Source: Bacteroidales bacterium (GTDB lineage Bacteria > Bacteroidota > Bacteroidia > Bacteroidales > UBA932). Taken from it: a DNA stretch of 50,436 nt. The notes beneath the pieces were generated by a model. It saw only the letters and a program-made list of their open reading frames with translations. It made no database searches and was not told the DNA's origin. Where the stretch lies: contig JAHHQQ010000016.1 in NCBI GenBank assembly GCA_020026275.1, forward strand, positions 1 through 50,436. Reading direction: 5' to 3'. A program made the translations under genes and the position numbers. This document shows positions 43,140-50,436 of this stretch, piece after piece. Each line of letters begins with the position of its first letter. Position 1 is the stretch's first letter.

Positions 43140-44525
43140 ATGTCCAATTTCTTGAAAATTCCTGCATTCAAACCTGAACAGACAGGCCCTGCGGCAGATG
43201 CCAAATACAAGCGCCTGCGTTGGCAGGTCTTCCTCGGCATATTCATCGGCTATGCTGGTTTCTACATTGTCCGTAAAAATTTCAGCATGGCCATTCCGAT
43301 GCTCGCCCCTTTCGGATTTGAAAAAGGTGAACTGGGTATTGTCCTGTCCATGAATGCGATTGCCTATGGATTCTCCAAATTCATCATGGCAAGTGTCTCA
43401 GATAGAAGCAACGCCAGAGCGTTTCTTCCACTGGGCCTGACTCTGGCAGCCATCTCCATGGCGTTCATGATTGTGCCGATACAGTGGATTGGAGCCGAAC
43501 ACAAGACAGCCGCCATCGTGGTGATGGCCATTTTGAACTTCCTCGTCGGATGGTTCAACGGAATGGGCTGGCCTCCTTGCGGACGAGTGATGACACACTG
43601 GTTCTCCATCAAGGAGAGAGGCACCTGGATGTCTGTATGGAACTGTGCCCATAATGTAGGTGGCGCTTTGGTCGGCCCTATGGCCGCTTATGGTGCCATC
43701 TGGTTCGGATCCTGGTTCTACGGACAGGCTCAGGACTATTATTTCCTGGTCGGAACTTACCTCTTCCCGGCAGCCGTCGCCTTGCTGGTCGCTTTGATCG
43801 CCTATCTGCTGATCCGTGACACTCCGCAATCCTGCGGACTTCCATCCATCGAGAAATGGAAAGGGGAAGCCGCTTCCGGTTACAGCGAAGCGCAGGAAGA
43901 GACTTTGTCCACCAAACAGATTTTCAAGGTGGTCCTTTCCAACAAATTCTTGTGGTACATCGCGCTGGCCAATGCCTTTGTCTACATGGTACGCTACGGT
44001 TGCCTCGACTGGGCACCGACCATCCTGACCGAACGTGGCATTGACATCAAGGATGCCGGATGGGCTTATTTCGCTTATGAGTTTGCAGCCATTCCAGGTA
44101 CCCTCATTTGCGGCTGGCTTTCAGACCATGTCTTCCACGGTCGCCGTGCCCTGCCTACCATGCTGTTCATGGCACTGGTTGCCGTTGCAGTGGTCATCTA
44201 TTGGCAGAACCTGGACAACCTGACCGTCGTCATCGGCTGTCTGATCGCCATCGGCTTCTTCATCTATGGCCCAGTGATGCTGATTGGCGTCCAGGCACTG
44301 GATATGGCGCCGAAGAATGCGGCAGGAACTGCTGCAGGTCTGACCGGCTTCTTGGGCTACGTCCTCGGAACCGCCATCCTGGCCAACACCGTCATCGGGT
44401 ATGTTGCTGAACATTCCGGTTGGGATTCCACCTTCATCCTTCTTCTCGGAGCATGTGTCCTGGCCATTTTCTTCATGGGCCTGACCTACCGGAAAGAACT
44501 CTATCTTGTAAAGAATGAAAAATAG
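43140..44525 (+). CDS. MFS organophosphate:phosphate antiporter, GlpT/UhpT family
   Basis: A 461-residue inner-membrane transporter with about 12 helices. Family signatures are GYAGFYIVRKNFSMA (Arg of the phosphate site, about residues 38-52) and GWPPCGR (143-149), the classical OPA-family motif. GlpT carries glycerol-3-phosphate and UhpT hexose-6-phosphates; I cannot choose between them by eye. Position after nagA suggests an amino-sugar phosphate or a similar sugar phosphate. The stop overlaps the next start by 11 bp. Confidence 0.9.
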   Translation: MSNFLKIPAFKPEQTGPAADAKYKRLRWQVFLGIFIGYAGFYIVRKNFSMAIPMLAPFGFEKGELGIVLSMNAIAYGFSKFIMASVSDRSNARAFLPLGLTLAAISMAFMIVPIQWIGAEHKTAAIVVMAILNFLVGWFNGMGWPPCGRVMTHWFSIKERGTWMSVWNCAHNVGGALVGPMAAYGAIWFGSWFYGQAQDYYFLVGTYLFPAAVALLVALIAYLLIRDTPQSCGLPSIEKWKGEAASGYSEAQEETLSTKQIFKVVLSNKFLWYIALANAFVYMVRYGCLDWAPTILTERGIDIKDAGWAYFAYEFAAIPGTLICGWLSDHVFHGRRALPTMLFMALVAVAVVIYWQNLDNLTVVIGCLIAIGFFIYGPVMLIGVQALDMAPKNAAGTAAGLTGFLGYVLGTAILANTVIGYVAEHSGWDSTFILLLGACVLAIFFMGLTYRKELYLVKNEK

Positions 44526-45507
44526 CTTATTTCTTTTGATAACCGCACTGTGCGCACTGGTTGGCTGCAAGCCTTCCGGTGCGCCGGTGTCTTATTGGGA
44601 GCAGGGCATACCGACCTATGAGCTGGTGCAGGTCATTCCGGTCGCCGGACGTCAGGGAATTGCCATTGACTCCAACTATTATTATGTATCAGACACCAAA
44701 GTCCTCTACAAATACGACAAGACCGGCAAACTGGTGATGAAAAATGACCAGCCGTTCCAGCATCCGGAAATCGCCAACCATTTCGGAGACATTGACATCA
44801 GGAACGGAGAAATCTATTGTGGAATCGAGAAGTTCCAATATGGACGAGGCTACAATATCGCCGTTTCCATCTACGATGCCGAAACTTTGACCTGGAAACG
44901 GGACCTGCCATGGAGCCCGGAATCCGGCCAGGTGGAAGTCTCCGGTCTCGCCGTTGACCGTGAAAACGGCCTGGTCTGGATGTCCGACTGGGTAGACAGC
45001 CGCTACGTCTATGCGTATGACCTCGAAACGGGAAAGTATCATTCCAAAATGCAATGCCGTCCGACCCCATATTGGTGCCAGGGCATTTTTGTCAAGGAAG
45101 GCAAGATGCTCTTCGCCGCCGATGACGGGGAAGCCCTCTACGGAATTCCGGACAACCTGTATATTGCCGATGTGTCCGATGTCCCGTTCACCGGTCTGGT
45201 GCAAGGAAGGGAAGTGGTACGGGAAAGTCCGTTCAGTGTCCAGTTGGACGAGTCCGGAAAGCCCGTCTGTCGTACCGGTCTGATTGCCGGAGGCGCCAAA
45301 GGCGGCCAGTTGGCCCACTTTCGTGAAATGTCTGACTTCCGTCGTTGCGGTGAGATAGAAGGACTGGCGATCGATCCTGTCAACAGCAATCTGGTGGTTC
45401 TGAACAACCGTGGCACACGCATTGTCCTCGGCATGTCCGAAGGACCGCTGGTGGACGAAGGTTACACAGAAGAAATCCACGAACTGTACATCTACGAACG
45501 TCGTTAG
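44515..45507 (+). CDS. Beta-propeller-like lipoprotein
   Basis: A 330-residue lipoprotein (lipobox ALVGCKPS, Cys at about residue 19). The body contains repeated strands ending in patterns such as VYAYDLETGKYHSKM, SGLAVDRENGLVWMSD and EIEGLAIDPVNSNLVVLNN, typical of a YncE/SMP-30-like beta-propeller. It overlaps the transporter stop by 11 bp, so the two are co-translated. Likely periplasmic; it might bind a ligand of the transporter or be a lactonase-type enzyme. No catalytic site is certain. Confidence 0.75.
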   Translation: MKNSLFLLITALCALVGCKPSGAPVSYWEQGIPTYELVQVIPVAGRQGIAIDSNYYYVSDTKVLYKYDKTGKLVMKNDQPFQHPEIANHFGDIDIRNGEIYCGIEKFQYGRGYNIAVSIYDAETLTWKRDLPWSPESGQVEVSGLAVDRENGLVWMSDWVDSRYVYAYDLETGKYHSKMQCRPTPYWCQGIFVKEGKMLFAADDGEALYGIPDNLYIADVSDVPFTGLVQGREVVRESPFSVQLDESGKPVCRTGLIAGGAKGGQLAHFREMSDFRRCGEIEGLAIDPVNSNLVVLNNRGTRIVLGMSEGPLVDEGYTEEIHELYIYERR

Positions 45508-45662
45508 ATTTTTGGGAGTTTTGATGCAAAACCCTGTGGCTTTTCTACCGCATAGGATGAAATGTCTTTCAAGGGCAAAAAGTTTTTTTCTTGTAGAGGA
45601 ATGAAGGCAGTTTTCAGAAAATAGATGTTAAATTAGTACAATGAATTTAAATAAGGTAAAAT

Positions 45663-48524
45663 ATGAAATCTGAAATGAGAAGATGGTTCCTGCTGCTATG
45701 TGCAGTTTTGGGCCTGGTCGCTTGCTCCGGTCAATTCGACGACTCTGAAATCCAGCAGCAATTGCAGGATCATGAGAACCGTATTGCCCAGCTGGAAAAG
45801 GCGTGCAAGGAGATGAATACGAATCTGACAGCCCTGCAGGCTTTCGTAGATGCCTTGCAGAAAGAAGATGTCGTAACCGGCATTGTCCCGATCAAACAAG
45901 AAGAGGAAATCGTGGGATATACGGTCACTTTCTTGAAAGGCGAACCCGTTACCATTCATCTGGGAACCGCCCATACTCCTCAGATTTCCGTCAAGAAAGA
46001 TACAGACGGCACCTATTACTGGTACCTGGACGGCAATTGGCTGCTGGACGAAGAAGGCCATAAGGTCAAGGCCCAAGGGGGCGAAGACGGCCTGACTCCG
46101 GAACTCAAAATCGAAGGAGGATTCTGGTATGTCCGCTATGGTGCCGGAGAATGGACCAAGTTGGGCGCCGCCACCGCTGAAGGCAATGCCGGAGACTCCC
46201 TCTTCAAGGAAGTGCAGATCGGTACAGATGAAGTGACCTTTGTCCTGGCCGATGGCGAAACCCTTGTGCTGCCGTTGAAGAATGTCCGGCTGGTCATTCA
46301 TTTCGCCGATCAGACGGTCGGTATCCTGCCAGGTCAGACCCTCAAGGTGGACTATACGATTGAAGGGGCAGCTGAAGGCACTCTTGTCAAGGCATTGGCA
46401 CAGAATGGCTGGAAAGTGAAGGTCCATCCTACCTCCTTCGATGCCGGTGAACTGGTTGTGACCGCTCCGGACCCGATGGAAAATGATGAAATTCTGGTCT
46501 TTGTGTCAGATGGTCGTTCCTGCACCATCATGACGGCCGTGGATTTTGTGAAAGGAACGGTCCGTTCAGCCGTAGAAAAGATGGAACTGACTGCCGCCGC
46601 CGGAACATTCTCGCTGACCGTGGAATCCAATCTGGAATATGTCGTGGAAGTGCCCGAGGCCGATCAGATCTGGTTGCAGCCCCTCATGACCAAGTCCATG
46701 AAAGAGGAAGTGTTGAACTTCTCCTATCAGGAAAACAAAGGAGCCGCCCGCTCCAGCCAGATCGTTCTGAAAAACGTGAAGGGAGAAGTGATGCTGACCG
46801 TTCCGGTTGCCCAGAAAGCGGCATCGGAGACTCCTGTACCTCCTGTCGGAGAAAAGAAATGGACCAGAGTGATTCGGGAATCTGACCTCATGGCAGGTGA
46901 CGTCATCCGTCTGGCCTGCTCTCCCAAAGGAAAAGTATGCAGCGCCCAACTCGAAAGAGGACATTTCGTTTCTGCGGATGCGGTCTTCTCGGGCAATCAG
47001 ATGGAAGACGGCGAAGCATTGGACCTGACGCTTGAAGGTACTCCGGGAGCTTGGGTGTTGGCTACAGCCCAAGGCAAACTGGTGGCAAATGGTGTCAAAG
47101 ATGTAGTTTATGGAGAAAATCCCACTTTGTGGAAAATCCAGTTCGAGGAGGACGGAGCAGCCGACCTCCGCTGCAACTATGGCTGCATGATGTACAACTC
47201 CAGTGCACCTCGCTTCACGGTCTACAACACGGGAGCCAGCAACCAGATGCACAAGGTGGAGATCTACAAGAAAATAGAGGATGCCGTGATTGGAAATGGA
47301 CAGCATCCGGAAATCCAATTTGGCAAGACCACCGTGGCAGAGGTTGCCAAAGACGGAGCCCGGTTCAGCCAGCAGTACAATCAGGCGAGCACCGTTCCAG
47401 AGAAAGTCGGTTTCCACTTCACAACCGATCCGGATGGATTCAACAAGAATGTGTTTGACTATGTGGAAGCACCGAAGGTGCAGAACCAGGCAGGTGAATT
47501 CAGCCAGTTTGTAAGCAGCCTCAAACCCAACACCACTTATTATGTCCGCGCTTATGCCAAGGTATACGGAACAGGTGACTTCTCCGCAGAGAACAAGACC
47601 CTCCTTTCTTCAGTGGTCAGCTTCAAGACCCTGTCCGACGGCTCACAGCCAGTGGACCCTCAAGTGCCACAGGAAGGGAAAAATATCCATGGTCATCTGA
47701 CCAATTATGAAATCCCTTATGCAGAAGTGAACATTCCGGCAGGACACCAATACAGCAGCACCGTCTCTGAACGCGGTGGCGGCAGCAACGCCTATATCTA
47801 TGAAACGCAGGCGGAAGGACAGAGAATTGTCACTCATACCTTCCAGAAAGGCAATGATGTTTGCCGAAATTATACTTTTCTATATGACTATGAGAAGAAG
47901 TTGCCGCTTTGGTTGGCCTATCACATGAACAGAGGATATTGCGGCAGCGGTGGAAATCGCACTAATGCCTGGGGCTATGACCCTGCAGTTCCACAGCAGC
48001 ATCAGCCTAATCTGAGCAGCAGCTATGGCTCCGGCTACAACAGAGGACATATGCTTGCTTCCCATGCCCGTTCCGCCATCACAGAAGCCAACCGCCAGGC
48101 CTTCTACTATACCAACATGACTCCGCAGGACGAACGGAACCTCAATACCGGCGGTTGCAGCTGGAATGAACTGGAAGACCATGAAATGTCCATCCTGCCA
48201 TCAGGAAGAGACACTTTGTATGTCGTGACCGGCTGTACCTTTGATACTCCTGTCAAATACATCACCAGCAAGAAAGGAGACCGGTGTGCCGTTCCGAAAG
48301 AATGCTACAAATGCTTCATGATGTGCTCCTTCGACACCAACGGCAAAATGATTTCCGCCAAAGGAATCGGCTATCTGATGCCGAACAACAAGGACGGCCG
48401 GAATCCTTATTCCCAGTTCGCCCGGACCATTGATGAAATCGAGGCCATCACCGGATTCAACTTCTTCGCCAACGTTCCGGACGACCTCCAGAACGCCGCA
48501 GAATCAAAGAAGACTGTCTTATAG
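45663..48524 (+). CDS. Modular surface lipoprotein with DNA/RNA non-specific endonuclease domain
   Basis: A 953-residue lipoprotein (lipobox LVACSGQF, about residue 21). Order: short coiled coil (about 30-65), DUF4988-like domain with DTDGTYYWYLDGNWLLDEEG (about 65-165), beta-rich segments, a BACON domain (about 300-390), a lectin-like beta domain (about 400-540), an FN3-like domain (about 545-660) and a C-terminal endonuclease NS domain (about 675-950). The nuclease site has NRGHM (R794, G795, H796) where DRGH is common, TNMTPQ and NLNTGGCSWNELE, so the general base His and metal Asn are kept. Anchored outward, it could degrade extracellular nucleic acid. Confidence 0.85.
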   Translation: MKSEMRRWFLLLCAVLGLVACSGQFDDSEIQQQLQDHENRIAQLEKACKEMNTNLTALQAFVDALQKEDVVTGIVPIKQEEEIVGYTVTFLKGEPVTIHLGTAHTPQISVKKDTDGTYYWYLDGNWLLDEEGHKVKAQGGEDGLTPELKIEGGFWYVRYGAGEWTKLGAATAEGNAGDSLFKEVQIGTDEVTFVLADGETLVLPLKNVRLVIHFADQTVGILPGQTLKVDYTIEGAAEGTLVKALAQNGWKVKVHPTSFDAGELVVTAPDPMENDEILVFVSDGRSCTIMTAVDFVKGTVRSAVEKMELTAAAGTFSLTVESNLEYVVEVPEADQIWLQPLMTKSMKEEVLNFSYQENKGAARSSQIVLKNVKGEVMLTVPVAQKAASETPVPPVGEKKWTRVIRESDLMAGDVIRLACSPKGKVCSAQLERGHFVSADAVFSGNQMEDGEALDLTLEGTPGAWVLATAQGKLVANGVKDVVYGENPTLWKIQFEEDGAADLRCNYGCMMYNSSAPRFTVYNTGASNQMHKVEIYKKIEDAVIGNGQHPEIQFGKTTVAEVAKDGARFSQQYNQASTVPEKVGFHFTTDPDGFNKNVFDYVEAPKVQNQAGEFSQFVSSLKPNTTYYVRAYAKVYGTGDFSAENKTLLSSVVSFKTLSDGSQPVDPQVPQEGKNIHGHLTNYEIPYAEVNIPAGHQYSSTVSERGGGSNAYIYETQAEGQRIVTHTFQKGNDVCRNYTFLYDYEKKLPLWLAYHMNRGYCGSGGNRTNAWGYDPAVPQQHQPNLSSSYGSGYNRGHMLASHARSAITEANRQAFYYTNMTPQDERNLNTGGCSWNELEDHEMSILPSGRDTLYVVTGCTFDTPVKYITSKKGDRCAVPKECYKCFMMCSFDTNGKMISAKGIGYLMPNNKDGRNPYSQFARTIDEIEAITGFNFFANVPDDLQNAAESKKTVL

Positions 48525-48541
48525 ACAGCCTTCTTTTTTTA
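48507..48541 (+). terminator. Terminator overlapping the nuclease stop codon
   Basis: AAGAAGACTGTCT (48507-48519) pairs with AGACAGCCTTCTT (48523-48535), one A-C mismatch, then a T-run. The stem includes the last codons and the TAG. Confidence 0.8.
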
Positions 48542-48563
48542 TGTCACCCCGTCCGTATTCACC

Positions 48564-48597
48564 TGTCCGTTATCGGACACCTGTCCAATACCGGACA
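48564..48597 (+). promoter_or_regulatory. Two tandem TGTCC-N6-GGACA palindromes
   Basis: TGTCCGTTATCGGACA (48564-48579) and TGTCCAATACCGGACA (48582-48597) are adjacent dyads, centres 18 bp apart. They lie about 45-80 bp upstream of a sigma-54-like promoter, the usual place for NtrC-family activator sites. Confidence 0.6.
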
Positions 48598-48642
48598 GAA
48601 ATGATATTTTGTAAATAACTGACAATCAATTAGAAATATTGT

Positions 48643-48658
48643 CGGCACAGCCCTTGAT
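48643..48658 (+). promoter_or_regulatory. Sigma-54-like (-24/-12) promoter
   Basis: CGGCACAGCCCTTGAT fits the RpoN pattern TGGCAC-N5-TTGC: GG of the -24 box and TTG of the -12 box have exact spacing, with GA in place of GC. Predicted start near 48670 makes the ATG at 48716, not that at 48668, the translated start of the next gene. Confidence 0.5.
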
Positions 48659-48715
48659 ATCCGGGAAATGCCGATGTCGCATGCAGTAAAGGCATCGGAG
48701 TTCAAATATCGGACT

Positions 48716-49963
48716 ATGGACAGGGAAATTTCAAAAGAAGAGAAACTGAAAAAGAAGAGAAAAGTATGGATTCAGACGGCTGTCTGGATAGCGATATCCG
48801 TGGCGGTGGTCAGCGTGCTGGTTTCGCTGCTCGGTGCCAGTGTGGACAGAAGGCAGCTGATTTTCGCCAGCGTCGACCGAGGGGAAATCGAATTGTCAGT
48901 CAGTGCATCGGGAACAGTCGTTCCTGCTTTCGAGGAAATCATCAACTCCCCTATCAACACACGTATCCTTCAGGTATACAGACGTAGCGGTGACAGTGTG
49001 GATGCGGGAACACCCCTTCTGCAGCTCGACCTGCAGACCACTGAGACAGCCTACCGGAAACTCCTCGACGAGAAGAAAATGAAAGAATACCAGCTTGAAC
49101 AGCTGCGCGTCAACAACAGCACCTATCTCAGCGACCTGGAAATCAAGGTCAAGATCAGCCGGATGGCTTTGAACCGCATGGAAGCGGAACTGCGCAACGA
49201 GCGCTATCTCGACAGCCTCGGCAGCGGAACCACTGATCTGGTCCGGCAGGCAGAACTGGCTTGCAATACCGGAAAACTGGAGCTGGAACAACTGGAACAG
49301 ATGTACAGAAACGGACAGCAGGTAAAGGAGGCAGACCTGAAAGTGAAGGAACTGGAATATGAGATCTTCAAGAAAGAGCTTGACGAAATGAAACGGACGC
49401 TGGACGATGCCCAGATCCGTTCGCCCCGTAAAGCCACGCTGACCTTCATCAACAGCCAGATCGGAGCACAGGTGTCGCAGGGAGAACAGGTGGCGGTCAT
49501 TTCCGACCTGAGCCATTTCAAGGTGGAAGGAGAGATTGCGGACGTCTATGGAGACAGGATCGCAGCTGGAAACAGGGCAGTTGTCAAGATTGGAAGAGAA
49601 GAACTCGCTGGGACGGTTGTCCGTGTAACTCCTCTGAGCAAGAATGGGGTCATCGCATTCACCGTGCAGTTGGAGGAGGACAGTCATCCCCGTCTGCGTT
49701 CGGGACTGAAGACCGATGTCCATGTGATGAATGCCGTCAAAGATGACGTGCTACGCCTGAAGAACGGCTCCTATTATTCAGGTCCCGGAGACTATCATCT
49801 GTTTGTCATGACCGATGAAGATCATCTGGAAAGACGTACGGTCCGGTTAGGAGACAGCAGCTTTGAATATGTGGAAGTTGTCAATGGACTTGAAATCGGA
49901 GACCGTGTCGTGATCAGCGGCATGAAGGAATATCAGAACAAGAAAAGAATCAGGATAAAATAA
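48716..49963 (+). CDS. HlyD/MacA-type periplasmic adaptor of an efflux system
   Basis: From ATG 48716 the adaptor is 415 residues (the open frame begins at 48668 but would start upstream of the predicted mRNA). A cytoplasmic tail is followed by one membrane helix (about 18-40) and a periplasmic membrane-fusion protein: lipoyl half (SASGTVVPAFEEIINSP), coiled-coil hairpin (about 95-235) and beta-barrel segment (GEIADVYGDRIAAGNRAVVKI). It bridges an inner-membrane ABC permease to an outer-membrane channel. The ABC ATPase starts 18 bp downstream, so the operon is MacAB/LolCDE-like. Substrate unknown. Confidence 0.88.
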   Translation: MDREISKEEKLKKKRKVWIQTAVWIAISVAVVSVLVSLLGASVDRRQLIFASVDRGEIELSVSASGTVVPAFEEIINSPINTRILQVYRRSGDSVDAGTPLLQLDLQTTETAYRKLLDEKKMKEYQLEQLRVNNSTYLSDLEIKVKISRMALNRMEAELRNERYLDSLGSGTTDLVRQAELACNTGKLELEQLEQMYRNGQQVKEADLKVKELEYEIFKKELDEMKRTLDDAQIRSPRKATLTFINSQIGAQVSQGEQVAVISDLSHFKVEGEIADVYGDRIAAGNRAVVKIGREELAGTVVRVTPLSKNGVIAFTVQLEEDSHPRLRSGLKTDVHVMNAVKDDVLRLKNGSYYSGPGDYHLFVMTDEDHLERRTVRLGDSSFEYVEVVNGLEIGDRVVISGMKEYQNKKRIRIK

Positions 49964-49981
49964 TTTAAAATACATACGATT

Positions 49982-50436
49982 ATGATAAAGTTAACGGGCA
50001 TCAATAAGATCTATCGCACTGACGAGATCGAGACTCATGCGTTGGAAAACATCAATCTGGAAGTGAAGAAAGGAGAATTCCTGAGCATCATGGGGCCTTC
50101 CGGCTGTGGAAAATCCACACTTCTCAACATCATGGGACTGCTGGATGCACCGACAAGCGGAAGCATCGAGATCAACGGGACGAAGCTGGACGGCTTGAAG
50201 GACCGTGAACTGGCGGAGTTCCGCAACCGAAATCTGGGCTTTGTTTTCCAATCTTTCCATCTGATCAACTCCCTGAACGTCCTGGACAATGTGGAACTTC
50301 CGCTGCTTTACAGGAATGTCGGAGCGAAGGAACGCCGTGAGCGTGCCCAGGCCGTATTGGAAAAGGTTGGACTGTCCCATCGCATGCGGCACTTCCCGAC
50401 CCAGCTTTCCGGAGGACAATGCCAGCGAGTTGCCAT
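49982..50436 (+). CDS. ABC transporter ATP-binding protein, MacB/LolD type (partial)
   Basis: The first 151 codons of an ATPase, cut by the window end. Walker A GPSGCGKST is near residues 39-47, the Q-loop is FVFQSFHLI and the signature LSGGQCQRVA is at the end of the visible part. The LolD/MacB N-terminal family look (GINKIYRTDEIETHALENI) fits a drug, lipoprotein or peptide exporter. It immediately follows the HlyD-type adaptor; permease genes are expected beyond the window. Confidence 0.92.
   Translation, partial: MIKLTGINKIYRTDEIETHALENINLEVKKGEFLSIMGPSGCGKSTLLNIMGLLDAPTSGSIEINGTKLDGLKDRELAEFRNRNLGFVFQSFHLINSLNVLDNVELPLLYRNVGAKERRERAQAVLEKVGLSHRMRHFPTQLSGGQCQRVA

Noticed and set aside
48668..48715. 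Upstream ATG (48668) as the adaptor start
   Set aside because: It lies at or before the transcription start predicted by the sigma-54-like promoter, and the added residues are not typical of the family.
1..50436. CRISPR array, prophage, insertion sequence or rRNA operon
   Set aside because: I found no regularly spaced repeats, transposase or integrase motifs, phage genes or rRNA-like sequence in the window.

Overview
The window looks like a chromosomal segment of a mid-GC Bacteroidales bacterium, probably a gut lineage related to Bacteroidaceae or Rikenellaceae. The genus cannot be fixed from sequence alone. Evidence for this placement: several promoters fit the Bacteroidetes consensus TTTG-N19-21-TAnnTTTG; the lipoproteins carry phylum-typical domains (DUF4988, BACON, DUF3078, DUF6359, DUF4906/Mfa2-like); prolyl-tRNA synthetase is the short archaeal/eukaryotic type; and there is a complete Na+-NQR operon.

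Layout. 1-12.3 kb is mostly housekeeping: a partial lipoprotein, proS, a DUF3078 protein overlapping tilS, a Y-family DNA polymerase, sppA, hisS, initiator tRNA-fMet, an AspT/YidE-type transporter and tRNA-Asp. 12.3-17.3 kb holds a secreted DUF6259 glycosidase-like protein and uvrA. 17.3-24.2 kb is a divergent surface-polymer phosphorylation cluster. Its leftward operon encodes an AEP-transaminase-like PLP enzyme, a cytidylyltransferase-oxidoreductase fusion and two LicD proteins. Its rightward operon encodes a third LicD, a glycosyltransferase and a Stealth phosphotransferase. 24.2-26.6 kb has two fimbrial-type lipoproteins. 26.8-32.6 kb is nqrABCDEF on the minus strand. 32.8-37.6 kb has a UvrD/PcrA helicase, a DUF4493/DUF6359-like lipoprotein, tRNA-Gly(CCC), a low-molecular-weight tyrosine phosphatase and a thioesterase.

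38.1-45.5 kb is the most distinctive region: a second DUF6259 protein, an NAGPA-type phosphodiester glycosidase, nagA, an organophosphate:phosphate antiporter and a beta-propeller lipoprotein. It reads as a pathway that liberates and imports amino-sugar or sugar-phosphate units from phosphodiester-linked glycans, and inverted repeats sit at its two promoter regions. 45.7-48.5 kb is a modular surface lipoprotein ending in a DNA/RNA non-specific endonuclease. 48.6-50.4 kb starts an efflux operon (HlyD-type adaptor plus MacB/LolD-type ATPase, cut by the window edge) preceded by tandem palindromes and a sigma-54-like promoter.

A theme joins the two special regions. The window encodes enzymes that would install phosphodiester-linked groups (LicD x3, Stealth, CTP-dependent activation) and enzymes that would remove them (NAGPA-type glycosidase, sugar-phosphate transporter, NagA). 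Stealth and NAGPA are bacterial relatives of the two enzymes that make the mammalian mannose-6-phosphate tag. No rRNA, CRISPR array, transposase, integrase or transcription-factor gene is visible.
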